A DNA stretch of 64,000 nt, from positions 1,674,001-1,738,000 of the forward strand of contig OZ244166.1 of assembly GCA_965216445.1 (NCBI GenBank). The letters run 5' to 3'. Both the position numbers and the translations under genes were made by a program. The notes below the pieces were generated by a model, which did no database searches, was not told the DNA's origin, and saw nothing but the letters and a program-made list of their open reading frames with translations. The first letter of the stretch is position 1. Each line of letters opens with the position of its first letter. Of the stretch, positions 17,627 to 25,875 are shown piece by piece. The stretch is from MA-ANB-1 sp965216445 (GTDB lineage: Bacteria; Actinomycetota; Acidimicrobiia; Spongiisociales; ZC4RG35).

Positions 17627-18898
17627 TCAGGCGGAGCGTTCGGAGGGCTCCACGATGCTCGGTTTATTGGCACCGGGAACCAGGGTGGGGTTGACTTTAT
17701 TGGCCACGACCTCACGGTCGATCAACACCTGGTCGATATCCGTCCGTGACGGCAAGTCATACATCGTATTGAGCAGAACCTCTTCGAGGATTGCCCGAAG
17801 ACCCCGGGCTCCTGTCCCCCGTTTGATCGCCTGCTCGGCGACGGCCTCGAGAGCGTCAGGAGTAAATACCAGTTCAACATCGTCCATCTCGAACATCCGG
17901 GCGTACTGCTTCGTCAATGCGTTACGCGGCTCGGTGAGGATCTGGATCAGTGCGTCGAGGTCGAGGTCCTCGACGGTGGCGGTGACTGGTAGACGCCCAA
18001 TGAACTCAGGAATCAGCCCGTACTTCATCAGATCCTCCGGCATCACCTGAGAGAGAATCTCGCCGGAACGACCGTCAGCACGGGAACGCACCTGTGCGCC
18101 AAAACCCACTCCACTGTTACCAACGCGGCTCTCAATCACATCTTCGAGCCCACCAAAGGCTCCTGCGCATATGAAGAGAACGTTCGACGTGTCGAGCTGA
18201 ATGAACTCCTGGTGCGGGTGCTTGCGTCCCCCCTGAGGTGGCACTGAGGCGACAGTGCCCTCAAGGATTTTCAGCAATGCCTGCTGGACGCCCTCGCCTG
18301 ACACATCGCGAGTGATCGAAGGGTTCTCTGCCTTTCGCGAGACTTTGTCGATCTCGTCGATGTAGATGATTCCCTGCTGGGCTCGGTTCACGTCATAGTC
18401 GGCTGCCTGCAGCAGCTTCAGCAGGATGTTTTCGACATCTTCGCCGACGTACCCCGCTTCGGTGAGGCTCGTAGCGTCAGCGATAGCAAACGGAACGTTC
18501 AGTTGACGGGCCAGAGTTTGGGCAAGAAGCGTCTTCCCGCTACCGGTCGGCCCAATCAGGAGAATGTTGGATTTTTGCAGTTCGACGTCCCTCTGGACGT
18601 CACCGGACCTGATCCGCTTGTAGTGGTTGTAGACGGCAACCGAGAGCTTCTTCTTGGCGTCTTCCTGACCAACCACGTAGTCGTCGAGATACGCCTTGAT
18701 CTCCGAAGGCTTGGGAAGCTCGGTGAACGTGACTTCTTCGGTCGTGGAGAACTCTTCGGCAATGATCTCATTGCAAAGATCGATGCACTCATCGCACACA
18801 TAGACGCCGGGCCCGGCGATGAGTTTCTTGACTTGCTTCTGAGATTTGCCGCAGAAACTGCATTTGAGCAGTTCTCCGCCGTCACCGAGTCTTGCCAT
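17627..18898 (-). CDS. clpX: ATP-dependent protease ATPase subunit ClpX
   Basis: A 423-residue AAA+ unfoldase that feeds substrates, including tmRNA-tagged proteins, to ClpP. The N-terminal zinc-binding domain has CSFCGK and CDECIDLC. Walker A is GPTGSGKT, Walker B is IIYIDEIDK, the pore loop and sensor regions are present, and the IGF-type ClpP-docking loop region is intact (SGVGFGA here). It begins immediately after the clpP stop codon, so the pair is one transcript with tig. Confidence 0.97.
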   Translation of the reverse strand: MARLGDGGELLKCSFCGKSQKQVKKLIAGPGVYVCDECIDLCNEIIAEEFSTTEEVTFTELPKPSEIKAYLDDYVVGQEDAKKKLSVAVYNHYKRIRSGDVQRDVELQKSNILLIGPTGSGKTLLAQTLARQLNVPFAIADATSLTEAGYVGEDVENILLKLLQAADYDVNRAQQGIIYIDEIDKVSRKAENPSITRDVSGEGVQQALLKILEGTVASVPPQGGRKHPHQEFIQLDTSNVLFICAGAFGGLEDVIESRVGNSGVGFGAQVRSRADGRSGEILSQVMPEDLMKYGLIPEFIGRLPVTATVEDLDLDALIQILTEPRNALTKQYARMFEMDDVELVFTPDALEAVAEQAIKRGTGARGLRAILEEVLLNTMYDLPSRTDIDQVLIDREVVANKVNPTLVPGANKPSIVEPSERSA

Positions 18899-19516
18899 CT
18901 ACTTGGAGGCTACCGCAGCGAGCTCACGACGGGTGAGAATTCCGTCGATTACTCCGTATTCCTTCGCTTCGTCAGCAAGCATCCAGTAGTCACGATCAGT
19001 GTCGGCCGTGATCTTCTCGAGGTCGCGACCTGTGTGATCGGCAAGGATCTCGTTCAACTGCTCACGCATCTGAACGATCAGCTTTGCCTGGATCTCGATA
19101 TCGCTGGCTTGACCCTGAGCGCCACCATGTGGCTGGTGAAGCATTATCCGCGCATGTGGGAGGGCGTAACGCTTTCCTTTGGCGCCGCCGGCGAGAATCA
19201 CCGCTGCCGCAGAAGCTGCCATACCCATGCAGACGGTGTTCACGTCGGGCTTGATGTACTGCATCGTGTCGTAGATGGCGAAGAGAGAGGTTATCGATCC
19301 ACCGGGCGAGTTGATGTAGATGAAGACGTCCTTGTCTGGGTCTTCAGACTCGAGGTGAAGGAGCTGTGCCATCACGAGGTTGGCAATCGTGTCATCGATC
19401 GGCGTTCCCAGGAAAATGATTCGGTCCTTGAGAAGACGGCTGTAGATATCGAAGTAGCGCTCACCCCGACTGGTCTGCTCGAAGACGGTGGGGACTACAT
19501 AGTTTTGCGGTGTCAT
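18899..19516 (-). CDS. clpP: ATP-dependent Clp protease proteolytic subunit ClpP
   Basis: A 205-residue serine protease that forms the tetradecameric chamber. The active serine lies in GMAASAAAVI, the histidine in HARIMLHQPHGG and the aspartate in the DRDYWM segment region. Its ATG overlaps the tig stop by 4 bp. Only one clpP copy is in this window, while many actinobacteria have tandem clpP1-clpP2; a second copy may be elsewhere. Confidence 0.97.
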   Translation of the reverse strand: MTPQNYVVPTVFEQTSRGERYFDIYSRLLKDRIIFLGTPIDDTIANLVMAQLLHLESEDPDKDVFIYINSPGGSITSLFAIYDTMQYIKPDVNTVCMGMAASAAAVILAGGAKGKRYALPHARIMLHQPHGGAQGQASDIEIQAKLIVQMREQLNEILADHTGRDLEKITADTDRDYWMLADEAKEYGVIDGILTRRELAAVASK

Positions 19517-20910
19517 TCTTCTTCCTCCGCCACTCCGTCGATTACCTCGCCCTCAACGAGCTCAGCTTCAACGATCTCGGCTTCGACTTCTTGTGGTTCG
19601 ACATTCAAACTCAGATCCAGGACCTCACCGTTCTCATCGACCGGTGTAGCTGCCGCGAGAATCGCGTCCATGGCTCTGTTTCGCAGAATATCACTGGCTA
19701 GGGCCAATTCCTGGCCGCTTTCTTGAAAAGCCTTGAGATAGGCCACCGGATCACCGGACTGAGCGGCAACACTTTGGACGACTGCCGACAGATCTTCCTC
19801 GGTCACCTCGATCTCCTCAGCATCAGCTACCGACTCCAGAACCAACTGGTTCTTGAGCGACATCGTCGCCTGTTCTCGGAGATCGGCGACAAAAGCGGAC
19901 TGATCGATGCCCGAAGCTTGGAAGTAATCGTCCAACGTCAATTCGTTTTCTTCTAGCCGGTGCACGAAGCGGTGGAGATGATTGTCCATCTCCGCACGGA
20001 CCAACGCCTCGGGGAGGTCGACTTCGAGCTGATCACGCAATGAACTCAACGCCAGTTCGGCGAACTGGCGGGAAACAGCCTGGAGTTTGGCATCGGCAAG
20101 ACGTTCGCTGAGAGCGTTCCTGAGATCTTCAGCGTTGTCGAACTCGGTGTTCTCGTCGACCCATTCGTCAGTCATCTCAGGCAGGATCCGCTCCTTGACC
20201 TCATTGACCTGCACTGTGAATGTGACTTGTTGTCCGGCAAGCTCACCGAACCCGGTGGGAAGCTCGCCGTCGAAAGTCGTGGCATCTCCTGCCGAGAGAC
20301 CCACCAGATGTTCATCGATTCCTTCGATGAACATCGCCGAGCCAATTTCATAGAGAAGGTCCGCTGCGTTGGCCTCCTCCACCACGACGCCGTCGTTGGT
20401 GGCCGAAATGTCGATGCTCACGAAGTCGCCTTCCCCGGCTGACCGCTCCACCTCTTCGACAGTTCCGAACTGCTCGAGCATCCGTTGGATTTGCTGTTCC
20501 ATCTCTTCGTCGGTGACTTCGGGCGATTCGACTTCGATATTGCGATCACGGTATTTCGGGGTTTCGATCTCCGGCCAGAGAGTGACTCGAACTGAGACGT
20601 CCACTCCCCCATCGACCTCGTCGAGACTCTCCATTTGAGGATTGACGGCGGGTCTGATGTCCTCATCGGTCAGGACCTGGTTGAGGGTGGGGTTGATCAG
20701 GTCTTCGATGGTTTCTTGGCGCAATCGATCGGCGCCAACTGCCGCCTCGACGACCGGGGTTGGAGCGCGACCGGGACGAAAGCCTTTCAGCTTCAGATCG
20801 GACGACAGTCGACGCGCTACCGCGGCTTTGCCCGCCGAGATCTCGTCGTCGGTGATGTGGAGGCTGACCAGACGTTCGAATGGTCCTGCTTCGGTGACGG
20901 TGGTGGGCAT
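19513..20910 (-). CDS. tig: Trigger factor
   Basis: A 465-residue ribosome-bound chaperone and peptidyl-prolyl isomerase. The ribosome-docking signature GFRPGRAP is near residue 45, a FKBP-like PPIase domain follows (GDFVSIDISATNDG to FTVQVNEVKE) and the alpha-helical C-terminal domain completes it. It ends in an acidic tail. It leads the tig-clpP-clpX operon, and a strong hairpin plus a tRNA cluster lie upstream. Confidence 0.96.
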   Translation of the reverse strand: MPTTVTEAGPFERLVSLHITDDEISAGKAAVARRLSSDLKLKGFRPGRAPTPVVEAAVGADRLRQETIEDLINPTLNQVLTDEDIRPAVNPQMESLDEVDGGVDVSVRVTLWPEIETPKYRDRNIEVESPEVTDEEMEQQIQRMLEQFGTVEEVERSAGEGDFVSIDISATNDGVVVEEANAADLLYEIGSAMFIEGIDEHLVGLSAGDATTFDGELPTGFGELAGQQVTFTVQVNEVKERILPEMTDEWVDENTEFDNAEDLRNALSERLADAKLQAVSRQFAELALSSLRDQLEVDLPEALVRAEMDNHLHRFVHRLEENELTLDDYFQASGIDQSAFVADLREQATMSLKNQLVLESVADAEEIEVTEEDLSAVVQSVAAQSGDPVAYLKAFQESGQELALASDILRNRAMDAILAAATPVDENGEVLDLSLNVEPQEVEAEIVEAELVEGEVIDGVAEEEE

Positions 20911-20966
20911 TGATCTTCCTATAGGTCTCGATAAATCGGCGTGGGCGACGCCAAACGCATTTCACA

Positions 20967-20994
20967 GGACCGCCCGGATCATTCCGGGCGGTCC
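20967..20994 (-). terminator. Hairpin terminator between tRNA-His and tig
   Basis: A 12 bp perfect GC-rich stem (GGACCGCCCGGA and complement) with a four-base loop, 5 bp after the tRNA-His CCA end. It lacks a proper U-tract but is well placed to end the four-tRNA transcript before tig. Confidence 0.6.
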
Positions 20995-20998
20995 CATT

Positions 20999-21076
20999 TG
21001 GGGTGACCGACGGGGTTCGAACCCGCGACATCCTGGACCACAACCAGGTGCTCTACCAGACTGAGCTACGGCCACC
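20999..21076 (-). tRNA. tRNA-His(GTG)
   Basis: Read on the minus strand, the acceptor GTGGCCG pairs with CGGTCAC, a G at -1 faces the discriminator C as expected for His, and the anticodon loop TTGTGGT gives GTG. The CCA end is encoded. The T-arm has GGTTCGAACCC. Confidence 0.95.
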
Positions 21077-21100
21077 ATGTTGAGAATGGGTCACACCTTG

Positions 21101-21174
<74 letters not shown>

Positions 21175-21212
21175 TAGTGGTTGGACATGCCGCCCCGGGG
21201 AGCGACCCATTC

Positions 21213-21285
<73 letters not shown>

Positions 21286-21308
21286 GATAAGTTGTAATTG
21301 TAAACGAT

Positions 21309-21385
21309 TGGTCGGGCTGGTCGGACTTGAACCGACGACCTCTTGCTCCCAAAGCAAGCGCGCTACCAAGCTGCGCCACAGCCCG
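21309..21385 (-). tRNA. tRNA-Pro(TGG)
   Basis: Acceptor CGGGCTG pairs with CAGCCCG; the anticodon loop TTTGGGA gives TGG. The CCA end is encoded. It is the first gene of the Pro-Gly-Arg-His cluster and is divergent from the HTH gene at 21463. Confidence 0.95.
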
Positions 21386-21462
21386 TGACAGATCAGGGTA
21401 ATTCGTCCCCGCTCCTTGTCCCACTCCTGTTTTTCGTCACACCCCTCCCCTATCTTCAAACC

Positions 21463-22179
21463 ATGGAACTTGAGGTCGAAATCCTCAAGCGGGTGGGGAA
21501 CTGGGAAAGCCTATCGAGGTGGGAAAAGTCGGAGTTGGGGCGTGATCTTCGTCGCCGAGGGCTGTCGTACGGCGAGATCACGGATCTGATCGACGTCAAG
21601 AAGTCGACGTTGGCGACATGGTGCCGAGACATCCGCCTGACGGCCGGACAGATCCAGGGGATTCGCATGCGGCGCACACCGCAGCCGGGTCGAGACCTCA
21701 ACGGGATCAAATACACGACCCAACGCCCCAGGCGACGTGAAATCGAATTGATCAAAGCCCAATCGCGATTGGAGGCGGAGCACCTGGTAAACCAGCCATT
21801 CTGGGTCGCCGGTGTTTCCATGTATTGGGGAGAAGGATCGAAAGCGAAACGAGAGCTGTCGATGGCAAACACAGATCCGGCAGCCCTACGGATGTTCAAG
21901 AATTGGAGTGAAAGGTATTTGCCTCCCCACGACGGTTGGCGCGCTCGACTGAACCTCCACGCCGATAATGATGAACCCGTAGCACGCATCTGGTGGTCCG
22001 ATGAACTCGGTGTTCCATTGACCGACTTCACCAAGACGTACATAAAGCCTGATGGAACTGGTCATCGCAAGAACCACCTCCCCAATGGTGTATGCACTCT
22101 GATCAAGCGGAGGAGTACGGACGCCTACATCATCACAATGTCGTGGATCGAGTTCCTGCAAAACCACTACGGGAATTAG
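21463..22179 (+). CDS. HTH protein with LAGLIDADG-like C-terminal region
   Basis: A 238-residue protein of a widespread but uncharacterised actinobacterial family. Residues 25-60 form a resolvase-type helix-turn-helix (GLSYGEITDLIDVKKSTL followed by WCRDIRL). The C-terminal half has GVSMYWGEGSKAKRELSMAN and a later WWSDELGVPL, a pattern that I compare with the two-helix fold of LAGLIDADG homing endonucleases; that comparison is inference. The ATG at 21463 is chosen because the longer frame would start inside tRNA-Pro. It lies between tRNA-Pro and tRNA-Lys, and could be a DNA-binding regulator or a nuclease. Confidence 0.75.
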   Translation: MELEVEILKRVGNWESLSRWEKSELGRDLRRRGLSYGEITDLIDVKKSTLATWCRDIRLTAGQIQGIRMRRTPQPGRDLNGIKYTTQRPRRREIELIKAQSRLEAEHLVNQPFWVAGVSMYWGEGSKAKRELSMANTDPAALRMFKNWSERYLPPHDGWRARLNLHADNDEPVARIWWSDELGVPLTDFTKTYIKPDGTGHRKNHLPNGVCTLIKRRSTDAYIITMSWIEFLQNHYGN

Positions 22180-22188
22180 GATTCATTT

Positions 22189-22261
22189 GGGCCGCTAGCT
22201 CAACTGGCAGAGCATCTGACTCTTAATCAGCAGGTTGCGGGTTCAAGTCCCGCGCGGCCCA
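22189..22261 (+). tRNA. tRNA-Lys(CTT)
   Basis: Acceptor GGGCCGC pairs with GCGGCCC; the anticodon loop CTCTTAA gives CTT. The CCA end is not encoded. It begins 9 bp after the HTH gene stop codon. Confidence 0.95.
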
Positions 22262-22291
22262 CCGGACTGTGAGCGCAGCCCGACCCAAGAG

Positions 22292-22319
22292 AAACCTCTG
22301 ACTCCGGTCGGAGGTTTTT
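22292..22319 (+). terminator. Rho-independent terminator after tRNA-Lys
   Basis: A stem of AAACCTCTGAC with a complementary GGTCGGAGGTTT arm (one G-U pair) is followed by a T-run. It lies 30 bp after tRNA-Lys and before tRNA-Leu, so each of the two tRNAs probably has its own transcript. Confidence 0.75.
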
Positions 22320-22340
22320 CTATGTCACAATCACGAGTAC

Positions 22341-22427
<87 letters not shown>

Positions 22428-22502
22428 GAGTGCCCGGTCGGACTCACCGACTATCTGTCACAGCGGGCAGATAGCTTCGTACTCAAGCAGGGAGATTGAC
22501 AG

Positions 22503-22892
22503 ATGCCGCACAGCCAAATGCAGTTAATCAATGCCATCCGTGAGTCCTGGACCCAGGAGACATGCGCAGTCCCAGAGGAATGGACACCGGAGAACTCGGC
22601 ACGCGGCCAGTGCGATGTTTCGTCCTTCGTATTTTGGGAGCATTGCGGCGGCAGTCTCGTGCTCGCCGAAGTTCACCGGAATGGCGAGCAAACGGAACAC
22701 CACTATTGGAACCGAATCGACGGCAAAGACATCGACCTCACACTCGACCAATTCGTGAACGGCGAAGAACTCAAAGAAAAGACAGTTCTAGCCAGCGACT
22801 ACGTTGCCCATAAAATCCCCACAATGCGGCCTGAGCTGCAGCAGCGAATAAGAATCTTGCGCGAGTCGGTCGCAGACAGACTGCAGAGCTAG
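22503..22892 (+). CDS. YunG-like conserved hypothetical protein
   Basis: A 129-residue cytoplasmic protein. The pattern IRESWTQETC, a W, then GQCDVSSFVFWEHCGGSLV, HYWNRIDGKDIDLTLDQF matches what I recall of the YunG family, whose function is unknown. The conserved Cys of GQC and the His of HYWN suggest a possible papain-like or catalytic dyad, which is inference. A short hairpin (22451-22474, stem CTATCTG) lies upstream. It stands alone between tRNA-Leu and the antiporter gene. Confidence 0.75.
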   Translation: MPHSQMQLINAIRESWTQETCAVPEEWTPENSARGQCDVSSFVFWEHCGGSLVLAEVHRNGEQTEHHYWNRIDGKDIDLTLDQFVNGEELKEKTVLASDYVAHKIPTMRPELQQRIRILRESVADRLQS

Positions 22893-22979
22893 CCCAGAAG
22901 CGACACACCCGGCATATCCCGCTCGGGTCCACTGACCGAAGGACGCGTACCTGCGGCGGGCAGGTGGCACAATCACGGG

Positions 22980-24557
22980 ATGGATGTATGGCTCATCGTG
23001 GCAGCATTCGCTTTTGGGTTCGGCGCCCGCATGGTTGGATTGCCACCGCTGGTGGGCTACCTCGCAGCCGGATTCGTGCTGAGCGCGTTCGGCTATGAAA
23101 ACACCGACGCTATTCAAACGATCGCTGACATGGGCGTGCTGCTGTTGCTGTTCAGCATTGGGTTGAAGCTCAAGCCCCGTTCTCTCGCCGCCCCGTCGGT
23201 TTGGGGGACCACCACGGCTTTTGCAGTGATCGGGACGGCAATCGCAACTGCGGTCTTGCTCGGGGCCGGCTCTCTCGGGTTGCCATTGGCCAAGGACCTC
23301 GATGTTTCGAACGCGATCATCATCGGGTTTGCGCTGTCGTTCTGCTCCACAGTCTTTGCCGTGAAGTCACTGGAGGAGACTGGAGAGTCGGCGTCGCTTG
23401 GCGGCCGGCTGGCAGTGGGCATTCTGATCCTTCAGGACATTTTGGCGGTCCTCTTCCTGGTGGTTGTCGCTGGGGACGTCCCGTCGCCCTGGGCTCTAGC
23501 TTTGATTCCCGGGTTCTTTGTATTCCGTCCTGTTCTTCGCTGGGTGCTCGATCGAAGTGGACATGGCGAAGTGCTTATTCTCTTCGGGTTTGCCCTTGCG
23601 ATCGGCGTCGGTTCTGGTGCGTTTGCCGCGGTGGGACTCAAGGCTGACCTCGGCGCGCTTGTGGCCGGTCTTCTCCTCTCGGGAACGCCCGGTGCCGACG
23701 AAATGTCGAATCGGCTGTTGGCATTCAAGGATCTGTTCTTGGTCGGCTTCTTCCTCTCCATTGGGCTGGCTGGCGCGCCAACCGACGCAGCCTGGGTGAT
23801 AGGTGCTCTCGCAGTACTGATCGTGCCACTACGCAGCGTCGGTTTGATTTGGCTCTTCACCAGATTCCGCCTTCGCGCGAGAACTGCTCTCAACGCAACC
23901 CTGTCATTGTCTACCTTCAGCGAGTTCGGGTTGATTGTCGCCGCTGCCGCCCTCGCAGAAGGTCTCCTCGATCAGACCTGGCTAGCTGCGTTGGGTGTCG
24001 CTGTGGCAGGCTCCTTCATACTAGGAGCCGCCACAAACCAACTCCGATACCGGCTGTACGACTGGTTCAACCCGTATCTCCAATACCTGGAACGGTCGCC
24101 CATCGTCGATGAAGACGCCGTCATTGATTGCGGGTACGCCCGCGTACTGGTCTTTGGGATGGGGCGCATCGGTTCCGGCGCATACGACCAATTGATCCAG
24201 CAGAACCGGAGTGCGGTCGTCGGGATTGACAGGGACCAGGCCGTGGTGGATCGGCACATCAAGGAAGGTCGAAAGGTACTGCGGGGCGATGCCATCGACC
24301 GCGACTTCTGGGAAAGGATCAAGCTCCATCCCGACATCGAATTGGTCTTCACCGCCATGAGCAGCCACGAAGCTAACCTCGCGTGCGTACGTCGGATTCG
24401 CGAGTTTCTTCCGAATGCGAAAATCGCGTCGATCGCCAGCTACCCGGATCAGATCGAGGAACTCCGCGAAGCGGGAGTGGATGTGGCAAGAAACCTCTAC
24501 GAGGAAGCGGGGCAAGCACTTGCCGACGACGCCCTGTCAGCGGCGATCGAGGACTAA
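22980..24557 (+). CDS. CPA2 family monovalent cation/proton antiporter
   Basis: A 525-residue KefB/KefC-like protein. The first 375 or so residues are a Na+/H+-exchanger-type membrane domain with about 12 hydrophobic segments, beginning MDVWLIVAAFAFGFGARM and containing GVLLLLFSIGLKL. From about residue 385 a cytoplasmic RCK-N (TrkA-N) domain follows with VLFGMGRIGSGAYDQL (read VLVFGMGRIG), the nucleotide-binding glycine motif. It probably exchanges K+ or Na+ for protons under control of bound nucleotide. It is a single gene, preceded by a small hairpin (ACCTGC/GCAGGT, 22949-22965). Confidence 0.9.
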   Translation: MDVWLIVAAFAFGFGARMVGLPPLVGYLAAGFVLSAFGYENTDAIQTIADMGVLLLLFSIGLKLKPRSLAAPSVWGTTTAFAVIGTAIATAVLLGAGSLGLPLAKDLDVSNAIIIGFALSFCSTVFAVKSLEETGESASLGGRLAVGILILQDILAVLFLVVVAGDVPSPWALALIPGFFVFRPVLRWVLDRSGHGEVLILFGFALAIGVGSGAFAAVGLKADLGALVAGLLLSGTPGADEMSNRLLAFKDLFLVGFFLSIGLAGAPTDAAWVIGALAVLIVPLRSVGLIWLFTRFRLRARTALNATLSLSTFSEFGLIVAAAALAEGLLDQTWLAALGVAVAGSFILGAATNQLRYRLYDWFNPYLQYLERSPIVDEDAVIDCGYARVLVFGMGRIGSGAYDQLIQQNRSAVVGIDRDQAVVDRHIKEGRKVLRGDAIDRDFWERIKLHPDIELVFTAMSSHEANLACVRRIREFLPNAKIASIASYPDQIEELREAGVDVARNLYEEAGQALADDALSAAIED

Positions 24558-24715
24558 ACACGAACAGTTCAGTGCGTCCGCCTAGCGTCAACTGAGGTTT
24601 CAGATTGCCCCCAACTTGGGTATTTCGCCTCTAGACGGACTACCGGCTCGATCATACGGTCGAGAGGCTTCGGCATATTCCGAACGCAAGTCGTCTGAGG
24701 CGAAGGAGAACGACG

Positions 24716-25462
24716 ATGGGACGCTTTGACGGAACAGTCGCACTGATCAGCGGTGGTGCACGGGGAATGGGGGCTTCACACGTTCGGGGCCTTGTTGCCG
24801 AGGGAGCAAGAGTCGTCGCTGGTGACATACTCGACGACGAGGGAACGGCTCTCGCAGAGGACCTCGGAGATGACGCGACATACATCCACCTCGATGTCAC
24901 AGATGAAGAGGACTGGAAGACAGCGATCTCGGTCGCAGAAGAGGAGTACGGCCCGATTTCACTCCTGGTGAACAACGCGGGGATCGTCGCATACGGTGCC
25001 GTCGACGAGATGGCCCCGGCCGAATTTCGCCGGGTGATAGATATCAATTTGACCGGTACCTATCTCGGCATGCACTTCACGGTGCCTTCGATGCGAAAGG
25101 CTGGCGGAGGGGCGATCATCAACATCTCGTCAACCGCTGGTCTCATGGGTTATGCAACCATCAGCGCGTATGCAGCCTCGAAGTGGGGTGTGCGTGGGAT
25201 GACCAAAGCTGCCGCGTTGGAATTGGGCAACGACAACATCCGCGTGATGTCGATCCACCCCGGGCCAATTCGAACCCCGATGACTGAAGGAATGGGCGAC
25301 GAGTTGACGATGGCGCAACCTATCAAGAGATTCGGAGAACCCGAAGAGGTCACGAAGCTGATGATGTTCATGGCGGCAGACGCCACCTACAGCACCGGGT
25401 CGGAGTGGGTTGTCGATGGTGGCGCGGTGCTGGGTCCCGTGATCGATATCCCCCAAGACTGA
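24716..25462 (+). CDS. SDR family NAD(P)-dependent oxidoreductase
   Basis: A 248-residue classical short-chain dehydrogenase. The cofactor motif GGARGMG is at residues 13-19, the structural NNAG near 90, and the catalytic Ser (NISSTAG) and YAASK pair follow. The acidic residue at the end of beta-2 (GDILDDE) favours NAD over NADP. An AAGGAG site lies 8 nt upstream. It resembles 3-alpha/20-beta-hydroxysteroid dehydrogenases and other broad SDRs; the substrate cannot be read from the sequence. Confidence 0.92.
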   Translation: MGRFDGTVALISGGARGMGASHVRGLVAEGARVVAGDILDDEGTALAEDLGDDATYIHLDVTDEEDWKTAISVAEEEYGPISLLVNNAGIVAYGAVDEMAPAEFRRVIDINLTGTYLGMHFTVPSMRKAGGGAIINISSTAGLMGYATISAYAASKWGVRGMTKAAALELGNDNIRVMSIHPGPIRTPMTEGMGDELTMAQPIKRFGEPEEVTKLMMFMAADATYSTGSEWVVDGGAVLGPVIDIPQD

Positions 25463-25512
25463 AGGCACGGAACGCAATCGAGCGAATCAACGTTTATTGA
25501 AGGAGGTGACTT

Positions 25513-25704
25513 ATGGGATTTGACCGAGGAGTACTACCTCGAGATCGAGACCGTCAGGAGACGTTCCCATGGATGGGAGTAGTCGCCGCGATCGTGATAC
25601 TTGGAGGACTCGCAGCCTTCTTCTACTTCTTCTTTATCCACGAAGGAGGCCTCTCCTCCGAAGATGCGATCATTCAAAGCCTGATGCAGTTGATCGGAGG
25701 CTGA
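25513..25704 (+). CDS. Small membrane protein, tandem paralogue 1
   Basis: A 63-residue protein with an excellent ribosome site (AGGAGGTGAC, 3 nt before the ATG). It has a basic/acidic N-terminal block MGFDRGVLPRDRDRQETFPW, then one membrane helix (about residues 21-43) and a short tail. The N-terminal block is nearly repeated in the next gene, which starts 2 bp after this stop. I do not recognise the family; the small size, strong ribosome site and duplication argue for a real, well-expressed protein, perhaps a subunit of a membrane complex. Confidence 0.75.
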   Translation: MGFDRGVLPRDRDRQETFPWMGVVAAIVILGGLAAFFYFFFIHEGGLSSEDAIIQSLMQLIGG

Positions 25705-25706
25705 AA

Positions 25707-25859
25707 ATGGGATGGGACCGACGGGTTCTACCCAGAGACCGAGACAAAGATGAGACGTTTCCCTGGATGGGCATTGTCACACTTGTCCTCGTCATCGGAG
25801 GCTTCCTTCTGGTCGTTTTGTTCGTATTCGGCATCTGGCTGGACGGAGTCGCCGAGTAG
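25707..25859 (+). CDS. Small membrane protein, tandem paralogue 2
   Basis: A 50-residue protein with a GGAGG site 6 nt upstream. Its N-terminus MGWDRRVLPRDRDKDETFPW matches the preceding gene at 15 of 20 positions, and it has one membrane helix of similar length (IVTLVLVIGGFLLVVLFVF), but lacks the extra C-terminal tail. Translation is probably coupled to the first gene. The function is unknown; both proteins could be subunits of one complex. Confidence 0.75.
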   Translation: MGWDRRVLPRDRDKDETFPWMGIVTLVLVIGGFLLVVLFVFGIWLDGVAE

Positions 25860-25875
25860 CGAGGTCGTTGGATGG

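Noticed and set aside
21343..21462. Longer N-terminus of the HTH protein
   Set aside because: It would begin inside tRNA-Pro; the ATG at 21463 gives a normal start.
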